Source: Thermocaproicibacter sp036741535
GTDB lineage: Bacteria > Bacillota > Clostridia > Oscillospirales > Acutalibacteraceae
Assembly (NCBI GenBank): GCA_036741535.1
Contig: DAINSB010000047.1
Span: 1-14,272, forward strand
Direction: 5' to 3'
Length of the DNA stretch: 14,272 bases
A program made the position numbers and the translations under genes. How positions within the stretch are numbered: position 1 is the stretch's first letter; every line of letters begins with the position of its first letter. The notes beneath the pieces were generated by a model, which saw only the letters and a program-made list of their open reading frames with translations, did no database searches and was not told the origin of the DNA. Shown piece by piece: positions 1 through 7,071 of this stretch.

Positions 1-113
1 CCAATGGCTTTTCTATGCCTTCTTTTAAATTGCGAACTTTATTGTACTCTATCCTTCGCCGTAAGAATTTCAAAAGAATATCTTTGCTTTAATATCCTGG
101 ATTCCACTGCCGA
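1..113. other. AT-rich stretch without recognisable gene
   Basis: This part is clearly more AT-rich than the genes beside it. I find no coding frame with a ribosome binding site and no family-like protein. It may be the flank of a gene lying outside the window. The long plus-strand frame that starts at position 4 is antisense to adenine deaminase and is not credible. Confidence 0.4.
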
Positions 114-164
114 CGACAAAACGGCTGTATGCACCCTCTATGGGAGCATACAGCCGTTTTGTCG
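114..164. repeat. Long perfect hairpin (19-bp arms)
   Basis: The arms at 114-132 and 146-164 are perfect inverted copies beginning CGACAAAACGG. The 13-base centre holds a further CCC/GGG pairing around TCTAT, so the stem is effectively 22 bp with one mismatch. It lies downstream of adenine deaminase on the minus strand. No T-run follows on either strand, so it is not a textbook intrinsic terminator. It could be a second-line terminator, an RNA-stabilising 3' hairpin or a dispersed repeat. Confidence 0.8.
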
Positions 165-165
165 G

Positions 166-195
166 GAAAATTCCAAAGGGCAAGCCCTTTGGAAT
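166..195 (-). terminator. Probable terminator of adenine deaminase
   Basis: The segment 170-195 is a perfect palindrome with 12-bp arms (ATTCCAAAGGGC and its complement) around a two-base centre. Read on the minus strand it runs into a short TTTT tract at 170-167. It lies 37 bases after the deaminase stop codon. The T-tract is short, so termination may be partial. Confidence 0.6.
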
Positions 196-198
196 ACG

Positions 199-215
199 AC
201 TTTGCGAAACAAAGT
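199..215. repeat. Small palindrome between ade stop and terminator
   Basis: ACTTTG at 199-204 and CAAAGT at 210-215 form a 6-bp stem with the loop CGAAA. It is the third palindrome in a row in the 100 bases after adenine deaminase. No function is recognised. Confidence 0.5.
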
Positions 216-231
216 GTTCTGTATAAGACCA

Positions 232-1956
232 TCACCCAATTTTTCTGCCGGAGGTCCCGGTCAGGTAGCGCCCCGCACGCACGTCGAAGACGCCGGAATC
301 CGTGATGCGCAGCGCGGGAATCACGGGGAGCGACAGGAACGAAAGGTCCTGAAAAATATCTATGTTCTCCGGGACGCCGAGCCGGTGCGCCGCAGCGGCC
401 ATCTCCGCGATCTCACGGGAGACGTCCGGCTCCGCGCGATCGGTAAAAAGTCCCGCGATATTCAGGCGGACGGTCTTCAGCACCCGGCCCCCGCTCACGA
501 GCGTGTATCCCCCGCCGCAGCGTTTCAGTTCTTCGACGGCCGCCAGCATATCCCCGTCGCTGTCGCCCGCCACGATCAGATTGTGGGCGTCGTGGCCGAC
601 CGTGGAGGCGACGGCCCCGTTCCGGAGCCCGAGCCCCTTCACGGCGCCGACCCCGACCCGGCCCGTTCCGTCGTGGCGCTGCACCACCGCGATCTTGAGA
701 AGACCGCCGGCGGGGCGGAAAAGCCCTCCCCGCTCCGGCAGCGGCAGCATCAGTTTTTCCGTCGCGAGCTGGCCGGGCACGATGCCGATCACGGGAAAAT
801 CCCCGGACGCCCGCAGCGCGAAAGCGTCCGCTTTCAGCGCGGGGATGTGGACGCTGTGCGTCAGCCTGGCCCCCGCGCGCGTTCTGCGCCGGTTTCCGGG
901 AAGATCCTGCAGCGGGACGCCGCCTTTGTAAACCTGGCGGATATGGACCTCCGCCAGATCGTCCAACACCACAAGGTCCGCCCGGTAGCCGGGGGCGACC
1001 GCGCCCCGGTCCCGGAAGCCGTAGGCGCGCGCCGCGTTGAGCGTGGCGATCTTGACGGCCCGGACCGGCTCCATGCCCAGCGCGATCGCCATGCGGATAT
1101 TCCGGTCGATGTGGCCGTTTTGCTCCACGTCGTCCAGATGAACATCGTCCGTGCAGAAAACGAACCGGTCGCACGCGACTCCGTCGCGGAGGATGCCGGA
1201 AACGATCGCCCTCAGGTTCTTCGCCGCCGACCCCTCGCGGATCTGGACGATGAAGCCGGCCCGGAGCCTCTCCAGCGCCTCCGGCCAAGAGGAACACTCG
1301 TGGTCGGTCTGTACGCCGGAAAGCCGGTAAGCCTGCAGGGCCCTTCCGGCCATGCCGGGGGAATGGCCGTCGATGGTGCCGTGCTGCATCAGCTCGATCT
1401 TCTTCAGAAGCCCGTCGTCCCCGCCGGCCGCCGCGGTAAAATTCATGACTTCCCCCAGGCCGCAGACGCGGGGGTGAAAGCGGAGCTTTTTCATCTCTTC
1501 CACGCCGAAAACCGCCCCGTTGTGGTCGAGCGGGCCCAACGGGACGCACGCCGGCAGGGCAAAATAAACGTCCAGAGGCGTCTTCGCGCTGTCCCGCATC
1601 AGGTAGCGCACGCCCTCGAGGCCGCAGACGTTCGCGATCTCGTGCGGATCCGCGACGACCGCCGTCGTTCCCCGCGCGAGCAGCTTCGGCGCGAGGATCG
1701 ACGGGCAGGCCATGGAGGATTCGAGGTGCATGTGCGCGTCGATAAAGCCCGGCACGACGGTCTTCCCCGTGAGGTTGATCTCCCGTGCGGCCGAATAGCT
1801 GCCGACGCCCGCGATGAAGCCGCTCTTCACGGCAACATCGGCCCGGAACAGCTTTTCCGAGAACACGTCGGCGACGGTCGCGTTTTTCAGGACAAAATCG
1901 GGTTCCCCGCGTCCGAGGGCGCAGGACTGCAACTGCTTTTTCAACACAGGACTCAC
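232..1956 (-). CDS. ade: Adenine deaminase
   Basis: The product deaminates adenine to hypoxanthine and ammonia in the cytoplasm (purine salvage). The 574-residue product has normal family length. The amidohydrolase metal motif DAHMHLESSM lies near residues 73-82, followed by ADPHE (102-106), GEVMN (168-172), IDGHSPG (195-201), TDHECSS (217-223) and FCTDDVHLDD (267-276). These are the characteristic landmarks of the AdeC/Ade family, so catalytic residues appear complete. The start is the GTG at 1956, because GGAGGT lies 9 bases upstream; the frame stays open further upstream but that part is not family-like. The gene follows a HAD hydrolase by 56 bases and has its own promoter in that gap. The roughly 25-base leader is too short for a purine riboswitch. 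Family assignment is firm from motifs. Confidence 0.95.
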   Translation of the reverse strand: MSPVLKKQLQSCALGRGEPDFVLKNATVADVFSEKLFRADVAVKSGFIAGVGSYSAAREINLTGKTVVPGFIDAHMHLESSMACPSILAPKLLARGTTAVVADPHEIANVCGLEGVRYLMRDSAKTPLDVYFALPACVPLGPLDHNGAVFGVEEMKKLRFHPRVCGLGEVMNFTAAAGGDDGLLKKIELMQHGTIDGHSPGMAGRALQAYRLSGVQTDHECSSWPEALERLRAGFIVQIREGSAAKNLRAIVSGILRDGVACDRFVFCTDDVHLDDVEQNGHIDRNIRMAIALGMEPVRAVKIATLNAARAYGFRDRGAVAPGYRADLVVLDDLAEVHIRQVYKGGVPLQDLPGNRRRTRAGARLTHSVHIPALKADAFALRASGDFPVIGIVPGQLATEKLMLPLPERGGLFRPAGGLLKIAVVQRHDGTGRVGVGAVKGLGLRNGAVASTVGHDAHNLIVAGDSDGDMLAAVEELKRCGGGYTLVSGGRVLKTVRLNIAGLFTDRAEPDVSREIAEMAAAAHRLGVPENIDIFQDLSFLSLPVIPALRITDSGVFDVRAGRYLTGTSGRKIG

Positions 1957-1987
1957 GCCGGTTCCACCTCCCCGTCGTATTTTTTCT

Positions 1988-2016
1988 ATGATAGCACGCG
2001 GGGCCGGCGAAATCAA
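1988..2016 (-). promoter_or_regulatory. Promoter of adenine deaminase, overlapping the upstream stop codon
   Basis: On the minus strand, TTGATT (2016-2011) is followed after 17 bases by TATCAT (1993-1988), preceded by TG one base upstream as in an extended -10. The -35 box contains the TGA stop of the HAD gene (2015-2013). Predicted initiation is near 1981, giving a leader of about 25 bases. Confidence 0.7.
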
Positions 2017-2852
2017 CCGCAATCCTCTCCGGCCAATACAAATTTCTCGACGGCGTAAGCGACGCCGTCCCGGTCGTTCGTCCCGGTCACGAAGTCCGCC
2101 GCGGCCTTCAGCGCAGGGGACGCGTTCTCCATCGCGACGGCCATCCCGGCATAGCGGAGCATGCTCTCGTCGTTGTCCCCGTCGCCGACCGCCAGGACCC
2201 GCGACGGGCTGACCGCGAGTTTCGTGCAGAGAAAGCGCAGCGCGGCGCCTTTGCTGCAGGACGCCGCGTTGATTTCGAGGTTCTCCCACTCGGAAGAAGT
2301 CACGGACAGGCCGGAGAGGGAGAGGATCCTTTCCCTCAGCTCCGCCCGAAGCTCCACCGGCACGTAGGGGACGTTCACCTTCTCCGGGGGAAAAGGCTGG
2401 CGGGAAATCTCCCCGGACAGGCTCTCCACAAAACGCTGCGATTCCATAATATACGCCAGCACGTTTTCCGGAAGGCCGGCTTTGACCGCCAGGGCGAGCG
2501 CGCCCTTTTCGGAATAGGACACGCCGCCGCAGTAGGCTTCGGCAAACAGGCCGTACGAATCCAGAAGCGCGAGGAGCCGCTCCGCCTGGCGCAGGGTCAT
2601 CAGATTGCGGTAAACCGCCCTGCGCTCCTGCAGATCCACGACCAGCGCCCCGTTGGAGGTGATGGCGTAACGCACACCGCGCAGCGCGGCAACCGGTTTC
2701 GGCAGCATGCGGGCGACCCGGCCCGTCGCGGGGATCACGGCGACCCCCCGCTCCACGGCGGCCCGCAACGCTTCGACGGAACGTTTCGACACCGTTTTAT
2801 CCGATTTCAGCAAAGTTCCATCCATGTCCATCGCGATCAGTTCCCACTTCAT
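2013..2852 (-). CDS. Cof-type HAD-superfamily hydrolase
   Basis: This is a soluble phosphatase of the HAD superfamily, Cof/YidA-like subfamily (cap type IIB), usually acting on sugar phosphates, pyridoxal phosphate or flavin phosphates; the substrate here is unknown. The 279-residue protein carries motif I DMDGTL with nucleophile D9 and acid D11, motif II in PATGR (T43), SNGA at 66-69, the motif III lysine K201 in SKG, and motif IV GDGDNDESM with D224 and D228. The start at 2852 puts DMDGTL at the usual place near the N-terminus. It has AAGGAA 8 bases upstream; earlier in-frame starts would add 17 uncharacteristic residues. It lies upstream of adenine deaminase in the same direction. Confidence 0.9.
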   Translation of the reverse strand: MKWELIAMDMDGTLLKSDKTVSKRSVEALRAAVERGVAVIPATGRVARMLPKPVAALRGVRYAITSNGALVVDLQERRAVYRNLMTLRQAERLLALLDSYGLFAEAYCGGVSYSEKGALALAVKAGLPENVLAYIMESQRFVESLSGEISRQPFPPEKVNVPYVPVELRAELRERILSLSGLSVTSSEWENLEINAASCSKGAALRFLCTKLAVSPSRVLAVGDGDNDESMLRYAGMAVAMENASPALKAAADFVTGTNDRDGVAYAVEKFVLAGEDCG

Positions 2853-3034
2853 CCGTCGGATTCCTTCCATCCGTCCGCGGGAAAAGCGCGGACGCCTCTT
2901 CAAAATTTTATGCTTCGATGATTCCTGAAGCTGTGAAAAAAATGGAACTCATACCGCCGCCCGGGCGGGAGATGATAAAGAGCGGCAGAAAAATATCCCG
3001 TTCGGAGACGCGCGACGCGGATAGATTCCTGTTA

Positions 3035-3067
3035 GGGCAGGCTGTAAGCCTGCCCGGTCTTTTTTTT
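3035..3067 (+). terminator. Strong intrinsic terminator in plus orientation
   Basis: GGGCAGGC (3035-3042), loop TGTAA and GCCTGCCC (3048-3055) are followed by an eight-T run (3060-3067). In the plus direction this is a canonical terminator, yet no plus-strand gene lies before it. It sits directly after the minus-strand nitroreductase: the T-run reads as A-run right behind that stop codon. On the minus strand the hairpin is followed by TAACAGG, not by a T-run, so it would terminate that gene only weakly. Confidence 0.65.
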
Positions 3068-3585
3068 CAGCGGATCCAGTTCACGTCGTCGGTGCGCCTC
3101 TCTTTCGGCTCGGGGGCCTCTCCGGCGGGATAGCCGACGCTGATGCCCGCAAAAGGCAGGTAATTCTGCGGCAGTTGCAGGCGCTTCAGGATCTCCGGGT
3201 CGCGCAGCCCCGGCTGAACCGAACCGATAAAGCAGCTTCCGAGGCCCAGCGCGTAGGCCGCAAGCATCAGATTCTGTGCGGCGAGGCCGATGTCCTCCCT
3301 GTTGTACTGGAAATCCGCCGGGGCGGAAAGCACCACAACGTCCGGAGCGTTGTAAAACGGGATATGGCCGGGCACGAACTTCCCGCCGTGGCGCTCGGTC
3401 GCCGTCACGATGTCGGCCATCAGCGACTTGTTTTCGACGACGGTGAAATGACGGTTCTGAAGGCCCAGGGCGGAAGGGGCGTACCTGGCCGCCAGAAGGA
3501 TCTTTTCGAGGATCTGGGACGGTACGGCCTCTGTGCGGAACGACCGGATGGCGCGCCGCTTCAAGAGCATTTCAAAGGATTCCAT
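3067..3585 (-). CDS. Small nitroreductase-family protein
   Basis: This is a flavin-dependent oxidoreductase of the nitroreductase fold, expected to bind FMN and use NAD(P)H; the physiological substrate is unknown. The 172-residue protein opens with the typical KRRAIRSFR segment (residues 9-17) that contacts the FMN phosphate. It continues with the ARYAPSALGLQNRHF stretch and ends with a region around GLGSCFIGS and PFAGISVGYP that matches the family's C-terminal flavin site. AGGAAAGGA lies 7-14 bases before the ATG. It has its own promoter (3651-3679) and is divergent from a transporter gene. It belongs to a different subfamily from the nitroreductase at 12125. Confidence 0.88.
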   Translation of the reverse strand: MESFEMLLKRRAIRSFRTEAVPSQILEKILLAARYAPSALGLQNRHFTVVENKSLMADIVTATERHGGKFVPGHIPFYNAPDVVVLSAPADFQYNREDIGLAAQNLMLAAYALGLGSCFIGSVQPGLRDPEILKRLQLPQNYLPFAGISVGYPAGEAPEPKERRTDDVNWIR

Positions 3586-3650
3586 AGGCTGTCTTCCTTT
3601 CCTGTTTCAGCAAAATCATACGAGCCGGTCGGAACATTTTTGTCGCTTTT

Positions 3651-3679
3651 ATTCTATTCCCAAGCGCCCGCAATGTCAA
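3651..3679 (-). promoter_or_regulatory. Promoter of the small nitroreductase
   Basis: Minus strand: consensus TTGACA (3679-3674), 17-base spacer, TAGAAT (3656-3651). Initiation is expected near 3645, about 60 bases before the start codon. Confidence 0.78.
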
Positions 3680-3729
3680 GCGGCGGGCAGGGTATGGGAA
3701 AACACACAAAAGATCCGGGCACGCCCGCC

Positions 3730-3759
3730 TTGCCCTCCGTCGCCCAAAAGTGATATAGT
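3730..3759 (+). promoter_or_regulatory. Promoter of the EamA transporter
   Basis: TTGCCC (3730-3735), 18-base spacer and TATAGT (3754-3759). TG at 3751-3752, one base before the -10, makes it an extended -10 promoter. It is back to back with the nitroreductase promoter. Confidence 0.65.
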
Positions 3760-3825
3760 AAAAAGCAAAGCGGCTTTCCTTTTCGGGTCACTCGCATTCT
3801 ACATATTTAAAGAGGGTAAACTTCG

Positions 3826-4830
3826 GTGAAAAAAGGATACTTGTACGTCGCCCTGGCGACCGTCCTGTTCAGCAGCATGGAGGTCGCGCTGAAAATGACG
3901 GGCGGCAGCTTCAACGCCATTCAACTCACTTTTCTGCGCTTTCTGATCGGCGGGCTGGTTCTGCTGCCGATGGCTCTGCGGGAGACCGGGCGGAAAAAGG
4001 CCGTCCTCCGCAAAGGCGACTGGGCTTTCTTTATGGTGACGGGGTTCATCTGCGTGGTCGTCAGCATGATCGTCTTCCAGCTCGGGGTCCTTTATTCGCC
4101 GGCGTCCGTGGTGGCCGTGCTGTTCAGCTGCAATTCCGTTTTCATGGTCCTGTTTGCCTACCTGATCCTCGCGGAGCACGTCTACCGCCATACCGTGATC
4201 TCGATCGCCATCACCCTGATCGGCATGGCGATCATCATCAACCCGCTCCACATGGGGGGCAGCTTTGTCGGGGTGATCCTCTCCCTCGCCGCCGCGGTCA
4301 CGTTCGCGCTTTACAATGTGATCGGGCGCACGCACAGCGATCAATACGGGGGCATCCCCCTCACGTGCTACACCTTTCTGTTCGGCTGCGCGGAGATGTT
4401 CCTGCTCATCCTGCTGAGCCATCTGCCTCCGCTCGCGGGATGGTTCCGCGCGGTCGGGCTGCCGGTGTTCGCGAATATCCCGCTTGTTGCCGGCATCAGC
4501 CTGCAGACCCTTCCGGGGCTCGCCTACGTCGGCATTTTCGTGACGGGGCTCGGCTATACCTTCTATTTTCTGGCCTTGGAAAAAACGTCGGCCGCGACGG
4601 CCTCCCTGGTCTTCTACATCAAACCCGTGCTCGCCCCGGTCTTCGCGCTGGTCCTGCTGAACGAAGCGATCACGCGGCAGCTGCTGGTCGGGATCGTCTT
4701 CATCATCGTCGGCTCTCTGGTCGCTTTCATCCCCGGTATCCGGCTGCGTCATCAGAGCCTCAAAGAGGACATCCGGGAGGTCGGGACCGAGTTCGAGGCG
4801 GAAACGAACGAAACTTCTATGAAGCCGTAG
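3826..4830 (+). CDS. EamA-family (DMT superfamily) membrane transporter
   Basis: The 334-residue integral membrane protein has about ten hydrophobic segments arranged as two repeated halves, the architecture of EamA/RhaT drug/metabolite exporters. The first half starts with YVALATVLFSSMEVALK and includes a segment near residues 89-115 (YSPASVVAVLF). The second half contains the matching TSAATASLVFYIKPVLAPVF near residues 257-276. The last 30 residues are charged and cytoplasmic. The start is the GTG at 3826 with AGAGGG 9 bases upstream. The substrate cannot be told from sequence; relatives export amino acids or other small metabolites. Its stop codon TAG is the first part of a GC-rich two-hairpin element, and it converges on the secreted protein gene. 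Confidence 0.9.
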   Translation: MKKGYLYVALATVLFSSMEVALKMTGGSFNAIQLTFLRFLIGGLVLLPMALRETGRKKAVLRKGDWAFFMVTGFICVVVSMIVFQLGVLYSPASVVAVLFSCNSVFMVLFAYLILAEHVYRHTVISIAITLIGMAIIINPLHMGGSFVGVILSLAAAVTFALYNVIGRTHSDQYGGIPLTCYTFLFGCAEMFLLILLSHLPPLAGWFRAVGLPVFANIPLVAGISLQTLPGLAYVGIFVTGLGYTFYFLALEKTSAATASLVFYIKPVLAPVFALVLLNEAITRQLLVGIVFIIVGSLVAFIPGIRLRHQSLKEDIREVGTEFEAETNETSMKP

Positions 4831-4895
4831 CGGCGTGCCGCCGCCGTCAGGCCCCGCCGGATAGCTCAGCGAAAAAATTCGCTTGTTCCGGCGGG
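4828..4895 (+). repeat. Stop-codon-anchored two-hairpin element, copy R1
   Basis: Starting within the EamA stop codon, hairpin 1 is GCGGCG (4830-4835), loop TGC, CGCCGC (4839-4844). It is followed by GTCA, then by hairpin 2 with a perfect 9-bp stem (4853-4861 with 4887-4895). Hairpin 2 encloses a second stem AGCGAA/TTCGCT around AAAA and the segment CTTGTTC. It aligns over its whole length with the segment after the desulfoferrodoxin gene (R2) and, more loosely, with the inverted segment after the neighbouring secreted-protein gene (R3). No T-run follows directly. Confidence 0.65.
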
Positions 4896-4902
4896 AGAGT
4901 AT

Positions 4903-4934
4903 AAAAAAGCTCCCGAGACATTTGTCCCGGGAGC
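4903..4934 (-). terminator. Terminator of the secreted repeat protein, probably bidirectional
   Basis: GCTCCCG...GACA pairs with TGTCCCGGGAGC across 4909-4934 (12 bp with one mismatch). On the minus strand it is followed by six T (4908-4903), a canonical terminator. On the plus strand it is followed by AATCTTTTAG, so it may also stop EamA transcripts. Confidence 0.8.
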
Positions 4935-4945
4935 AATCTTTTAGA

Positions 4946-5018
4946 CTGTCCAGGCAAAGACAGCGCGAGATTTTCATGTTGCCTCACGCCTGACATTGGC
5001 CGCGGCGGCACGCCGCTA
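4946..5018 (-). repeat. Stop-codon-anchored two-hairpin element, copy R3
   Basis: Read on the minus strand from the stop codon TAG (5018-5016), the first 17 bases are identical to copy R1, giving the same GCGGCG-TGC-CGCCGC hairpin. Next come TGTCAGGC and a second hairpin in which TGTCAGGC (4995-4988) pairs with GCCTGGACA (4955-4947) with one bulged G. The loop carries TGAAAA, TCG and CTGT in the same order as R1 and R2. The first 17 bases match R1 exactly, but the interior is diverged. Confidence 0.55.
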
Positions 5019-6995
5019 TTGCTTGAGCGCGACAAGCCGCGCGCTCTTCCCGGAGGAAGCGGCGCCCGGCTTGACGGTCACGGACATCTTGACCGACTGG
5101 CCGCCCGAAACGGCGAACACGATCTCCGCGCTGCCGGCCCGCACGCCCGTGATCCGGTAGAGCATCATGCCGTCGGAGCCCTTTTTGTAGAACGCCACGC
5201 CGACATCCGCCGAGCTCGAGGAAACGCCGATGTCGCTCTCCCCGACCCCGCGGGCCAGCACGCCCGCGCAGTAGGAGGCGCCCGGCGCCATGGTGTAGGA
5301 CAGGGTGTCCATCAGGATGCCGCTGTTGACCGTGACCGCCATCTGGCTGCCGCTCACGTCGATGATGGTCGAGCCGTTCCCCTGCCCGGTCACGGTATAG
5401 AGCCAGCCGGGATTCCCGTTTTTATCCCTGGCCGCTTTCGTCCCCGTGATCACGGCGACGGCGGAGTTATAGGAGATGGCGGCCGGCGCGGCGGAGGCGT
5501 TCGTCGTGGCCAGCAGGCCGTAGCTGTTGCCCACCAGCAGAGAGACGTACGACGTGTCGAGCGCCGGGGAAGTCTGGCTGGCATTGCCCGTCGAAAGGAC
5601 GCAGGACCTCGCCTTGTAGCCGGAGAGGTAGGTCTTCTGCCGGTCGGCGAGATACGCGGTCAGAATCGCCCTGTGCCTGCCGGAAACCGAAGCGGACGCG
5701 GAGACCTTGCAGTTCAGCCCGCCCGAATCCGGAGAAACGGAGAAAACGGAGGAATCGCCGTCGAGCTGCCAGACGATCTGCGTGCCCGTGGCGTATTTGG
5801 AAAAGCTCGGGCTGACGGAAGCGCGCACCGTCGCGGGAGAGCCGGCGGCCACCGTCAGCGAGGTCTGGTCGAGGGACAGCCCCTGGGAACCCGCCGTGAC
5901 CAGCCGGAACAGATCGCTGTCCCCGGAAGTCTGCTTCTCGAAAGAATAGCCGTAGGTCTGCACCTCGCCTTCCAGAACGGCATTCTTGTCCGCGCGGAAA
6001 GCCGTGTCGCCGGAGCCCACCGGGTCGTTGAACAGAAGCATCGGCGTCTCCGCGATGCTTGTATGCACGGTCAGTTCGCCGGAGTCGATGCACAGCGTGC
6101 CGGGGCCCGAGAGGGAATCGACCTCGAGCGGGTCGTAGTCGACCAGCTCGGAACCGCTTGCAAGCTCCAGCGTCACGAGCGTCAGCTTTTGGTTCAGGAT
6201 GATCTTTTTATTCGCGTCCACCTTGAACGCGTCGATGCCCGAGATCGCGGGCAGCGCGCCGGTGAAGCCGGCCGCCTCGACGGTCGCGCTTTCGCCGTCG
6301 ATACCGGCAGCCGTAAGCGAGCCGCTGTTCAGCAGCAGCGTGTCGGAGACTTCGACCTTTCCGCCGATCTTCGCAGACGCCGAAGAACCGAGCGTCACGT
6401 CCTTCGCCGTAACGGAACCGGAGACCGCCGCCTTGCCGCCGCCGAACGTCACCGCGAAGTCGGGCGCGGTGACGCCTCCCCCGACCGTAACGGTGCCGTT
6501 GAGCGAAATGTCGCCGCCCGCGCCGACGGCTCCCCCGACCGTGACGGTGCCGTTGAGCGAAACGCCGCCTTCATCCGAGGTCAGGTCGTGTCTCACCGTC
6601 CCGGCGGTCATGCTGATGCCGTCGACGGCATAAAGGGATTTGAGCGAACCGCCCGAAACGGTGGCGCGTTTCTCGCAGTGGGCGTCCCCGATCTCGCCGC
6701 CCGAAACGGTCAGATTCCCGGGCACAGTCAGCTTGCCGACCGTGCCCGCCTTTACCGTAACATCGCCGTCCCCCGGAATGTCGGGGTAATCCTGGCCCGT
6801 GATGTCATGAAAAACGTCGTCGGAATTGTCGGGATCCCACTTTTTTGACCAGTCCGACGCAAGGCCGATGTAGGTCTTCGTTCCGTGCTGGTCGATGACC
6901 GCGTCGCCGCTCCCGGCCGCCGAAGCCGGGGACGGAAGCGGCACGCCCGCCAACAGCAGAGCGGCCGTAAGCAAAAAGACCGCAAATTTTTTCAA
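5016..6995 (-). CDS. Secreted repeat-rich surface protein, function unknown
   Basis: A 659-residue exported protein. Residues 1-27 form a signal peptide (MKKF, a hydrophobic core, then SPASAA). Residues 75-300 are short Gly/Val/Thr/Ser repeats of the type VSGG, NGTVTVGG and GTV, suggesting a beta-solenoid; SLNGTVTVGG occurs at 146-155 and 164-173, an 18-residue period. Residues of roughly 380-470 and 560-650 look like Ig-like (Big-type) beta domains. There is no LPXTG motif, C-terminal membrane anchor or catalytic motif, so how it is held at the surface is unclear. The start is TTG at 6995 with AGGAGGG seven bases upstream. It follows the sirtuin gene by 76 bases without a clear promoter, so co-transcription is likely. 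It may be an adhesin or cell-wall-associated structural protein; this is inference. Confidence 0.8.
   Translation of the reverse strand: MKKFAVFLLTAALLLAGVPLPSPASAAGSGDAVIDQHGTKTYIGLASDWSKKWDPDNSDDVFHDITGQDYPDIPGDGDVTVKAGTVGKLTVPGNLTVSGGEIGDAHCEKRATVSGGSLKSLYAVDGISMTAGTVRHDLTSDEGGVSLNGTVTVGGAVGAGGDISLNGTVTVGGGVTAPDFAVTFGGGKAAVSGSVTAKDVTLGSSASAKIGGKVEVSDTLLLNSGSLTAAGIDGESATVEAAGFTGALPAISGIDAFKVDANKKIILNQKLTLVTLELASGSELVDYDPLEVDSLSGPGTLCIDSGELTVHTSIAETPMLLFNDPVGSGDTAFRADKNAVLEGEVQTYGYSFEKQTSGDSDLFRLVTAGSQGLSLDQTSLTVAAGSPATVRASVSPSFSKYATGTQIVWQLDGDSSVFSVSPDSGGLNCKVSASASVSGRHRAILTAYLADRQKTYLSGYKARSCVLSTGNASQTSPALDTSYVSLLVGNSYGLLATTNASAAPAAISYNSAVAVITGTKAARDKNGNPGWLYTVTGQGNGSTIIDVSGSQMAVTVNSGILMDTLSYTMAPGASYCAGVLARGVGESDIGVSSSSADVGVAFYKKGSDGMMLYRITGVRAGSAEIVFAVSGGQSVKMSVTVKPGAASSGKSARLVALKQ
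6481..6564 (-). repeat. 54-bp tandem repeat inside the secreted protein gene
   Basis: Two near-identical copies of a segment encoding SLNGTVTVGG lie 54 bp apart (first differences are synonymous). They encode the 18-residue repeat at residues 146-173. The high DNA identity suggests a recent duplication or conversion. Confidence 0.6.
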
Positions 6996-7071
6996 TCTGT
7001 TTCCCTCCTGTGTCCCCCGGCGGTCCCATGGAAACCCGCCCGGCGGAATCGATTCCCCTCAGGGAAACGGC

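Noticed and set aside
1957..2012. Possible purine riboswitch before adenine deaminase
   Set aside because: The predicted leader is about 25 bases and has none of the conserved purine aptamer loops.
4..2058. Long plus-strand open frame of 684 codons
   Set aside because: It is antisense to adenine deaminase and to the end of the HAD gene, is Arg/Pro/Asp-rich with no family features, and arises from the GC-rich codon use of those genes.
4856..4869. GCCGGATAGCTCAG, identical to a typical tRNA 5' end
   Set aside because: No D-loop, anticodon arm or T-arm follows within tRNA length. The segment is part of hairpin 2 of the two-hairpin element, whose other copy lacks the tRNA resemblance.
3799..4977. 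Minus-strand open frame of 392 codons over the EamA gene
   Set aside because: It is a charged Asp/Arg/Glu-rich shadow of a hydrophobic membrane protein gene, the usual antisense artefact of transporters.
5019..6848. Long plus-strand open frame of 609 codons
   Set aside because: It lies antisense to the secreted repeat protein, has an Arg/Gly/His-rich composition and shows no domain. The minus-strand frame has a signal peptide, a ribosome binding site and a terminator.
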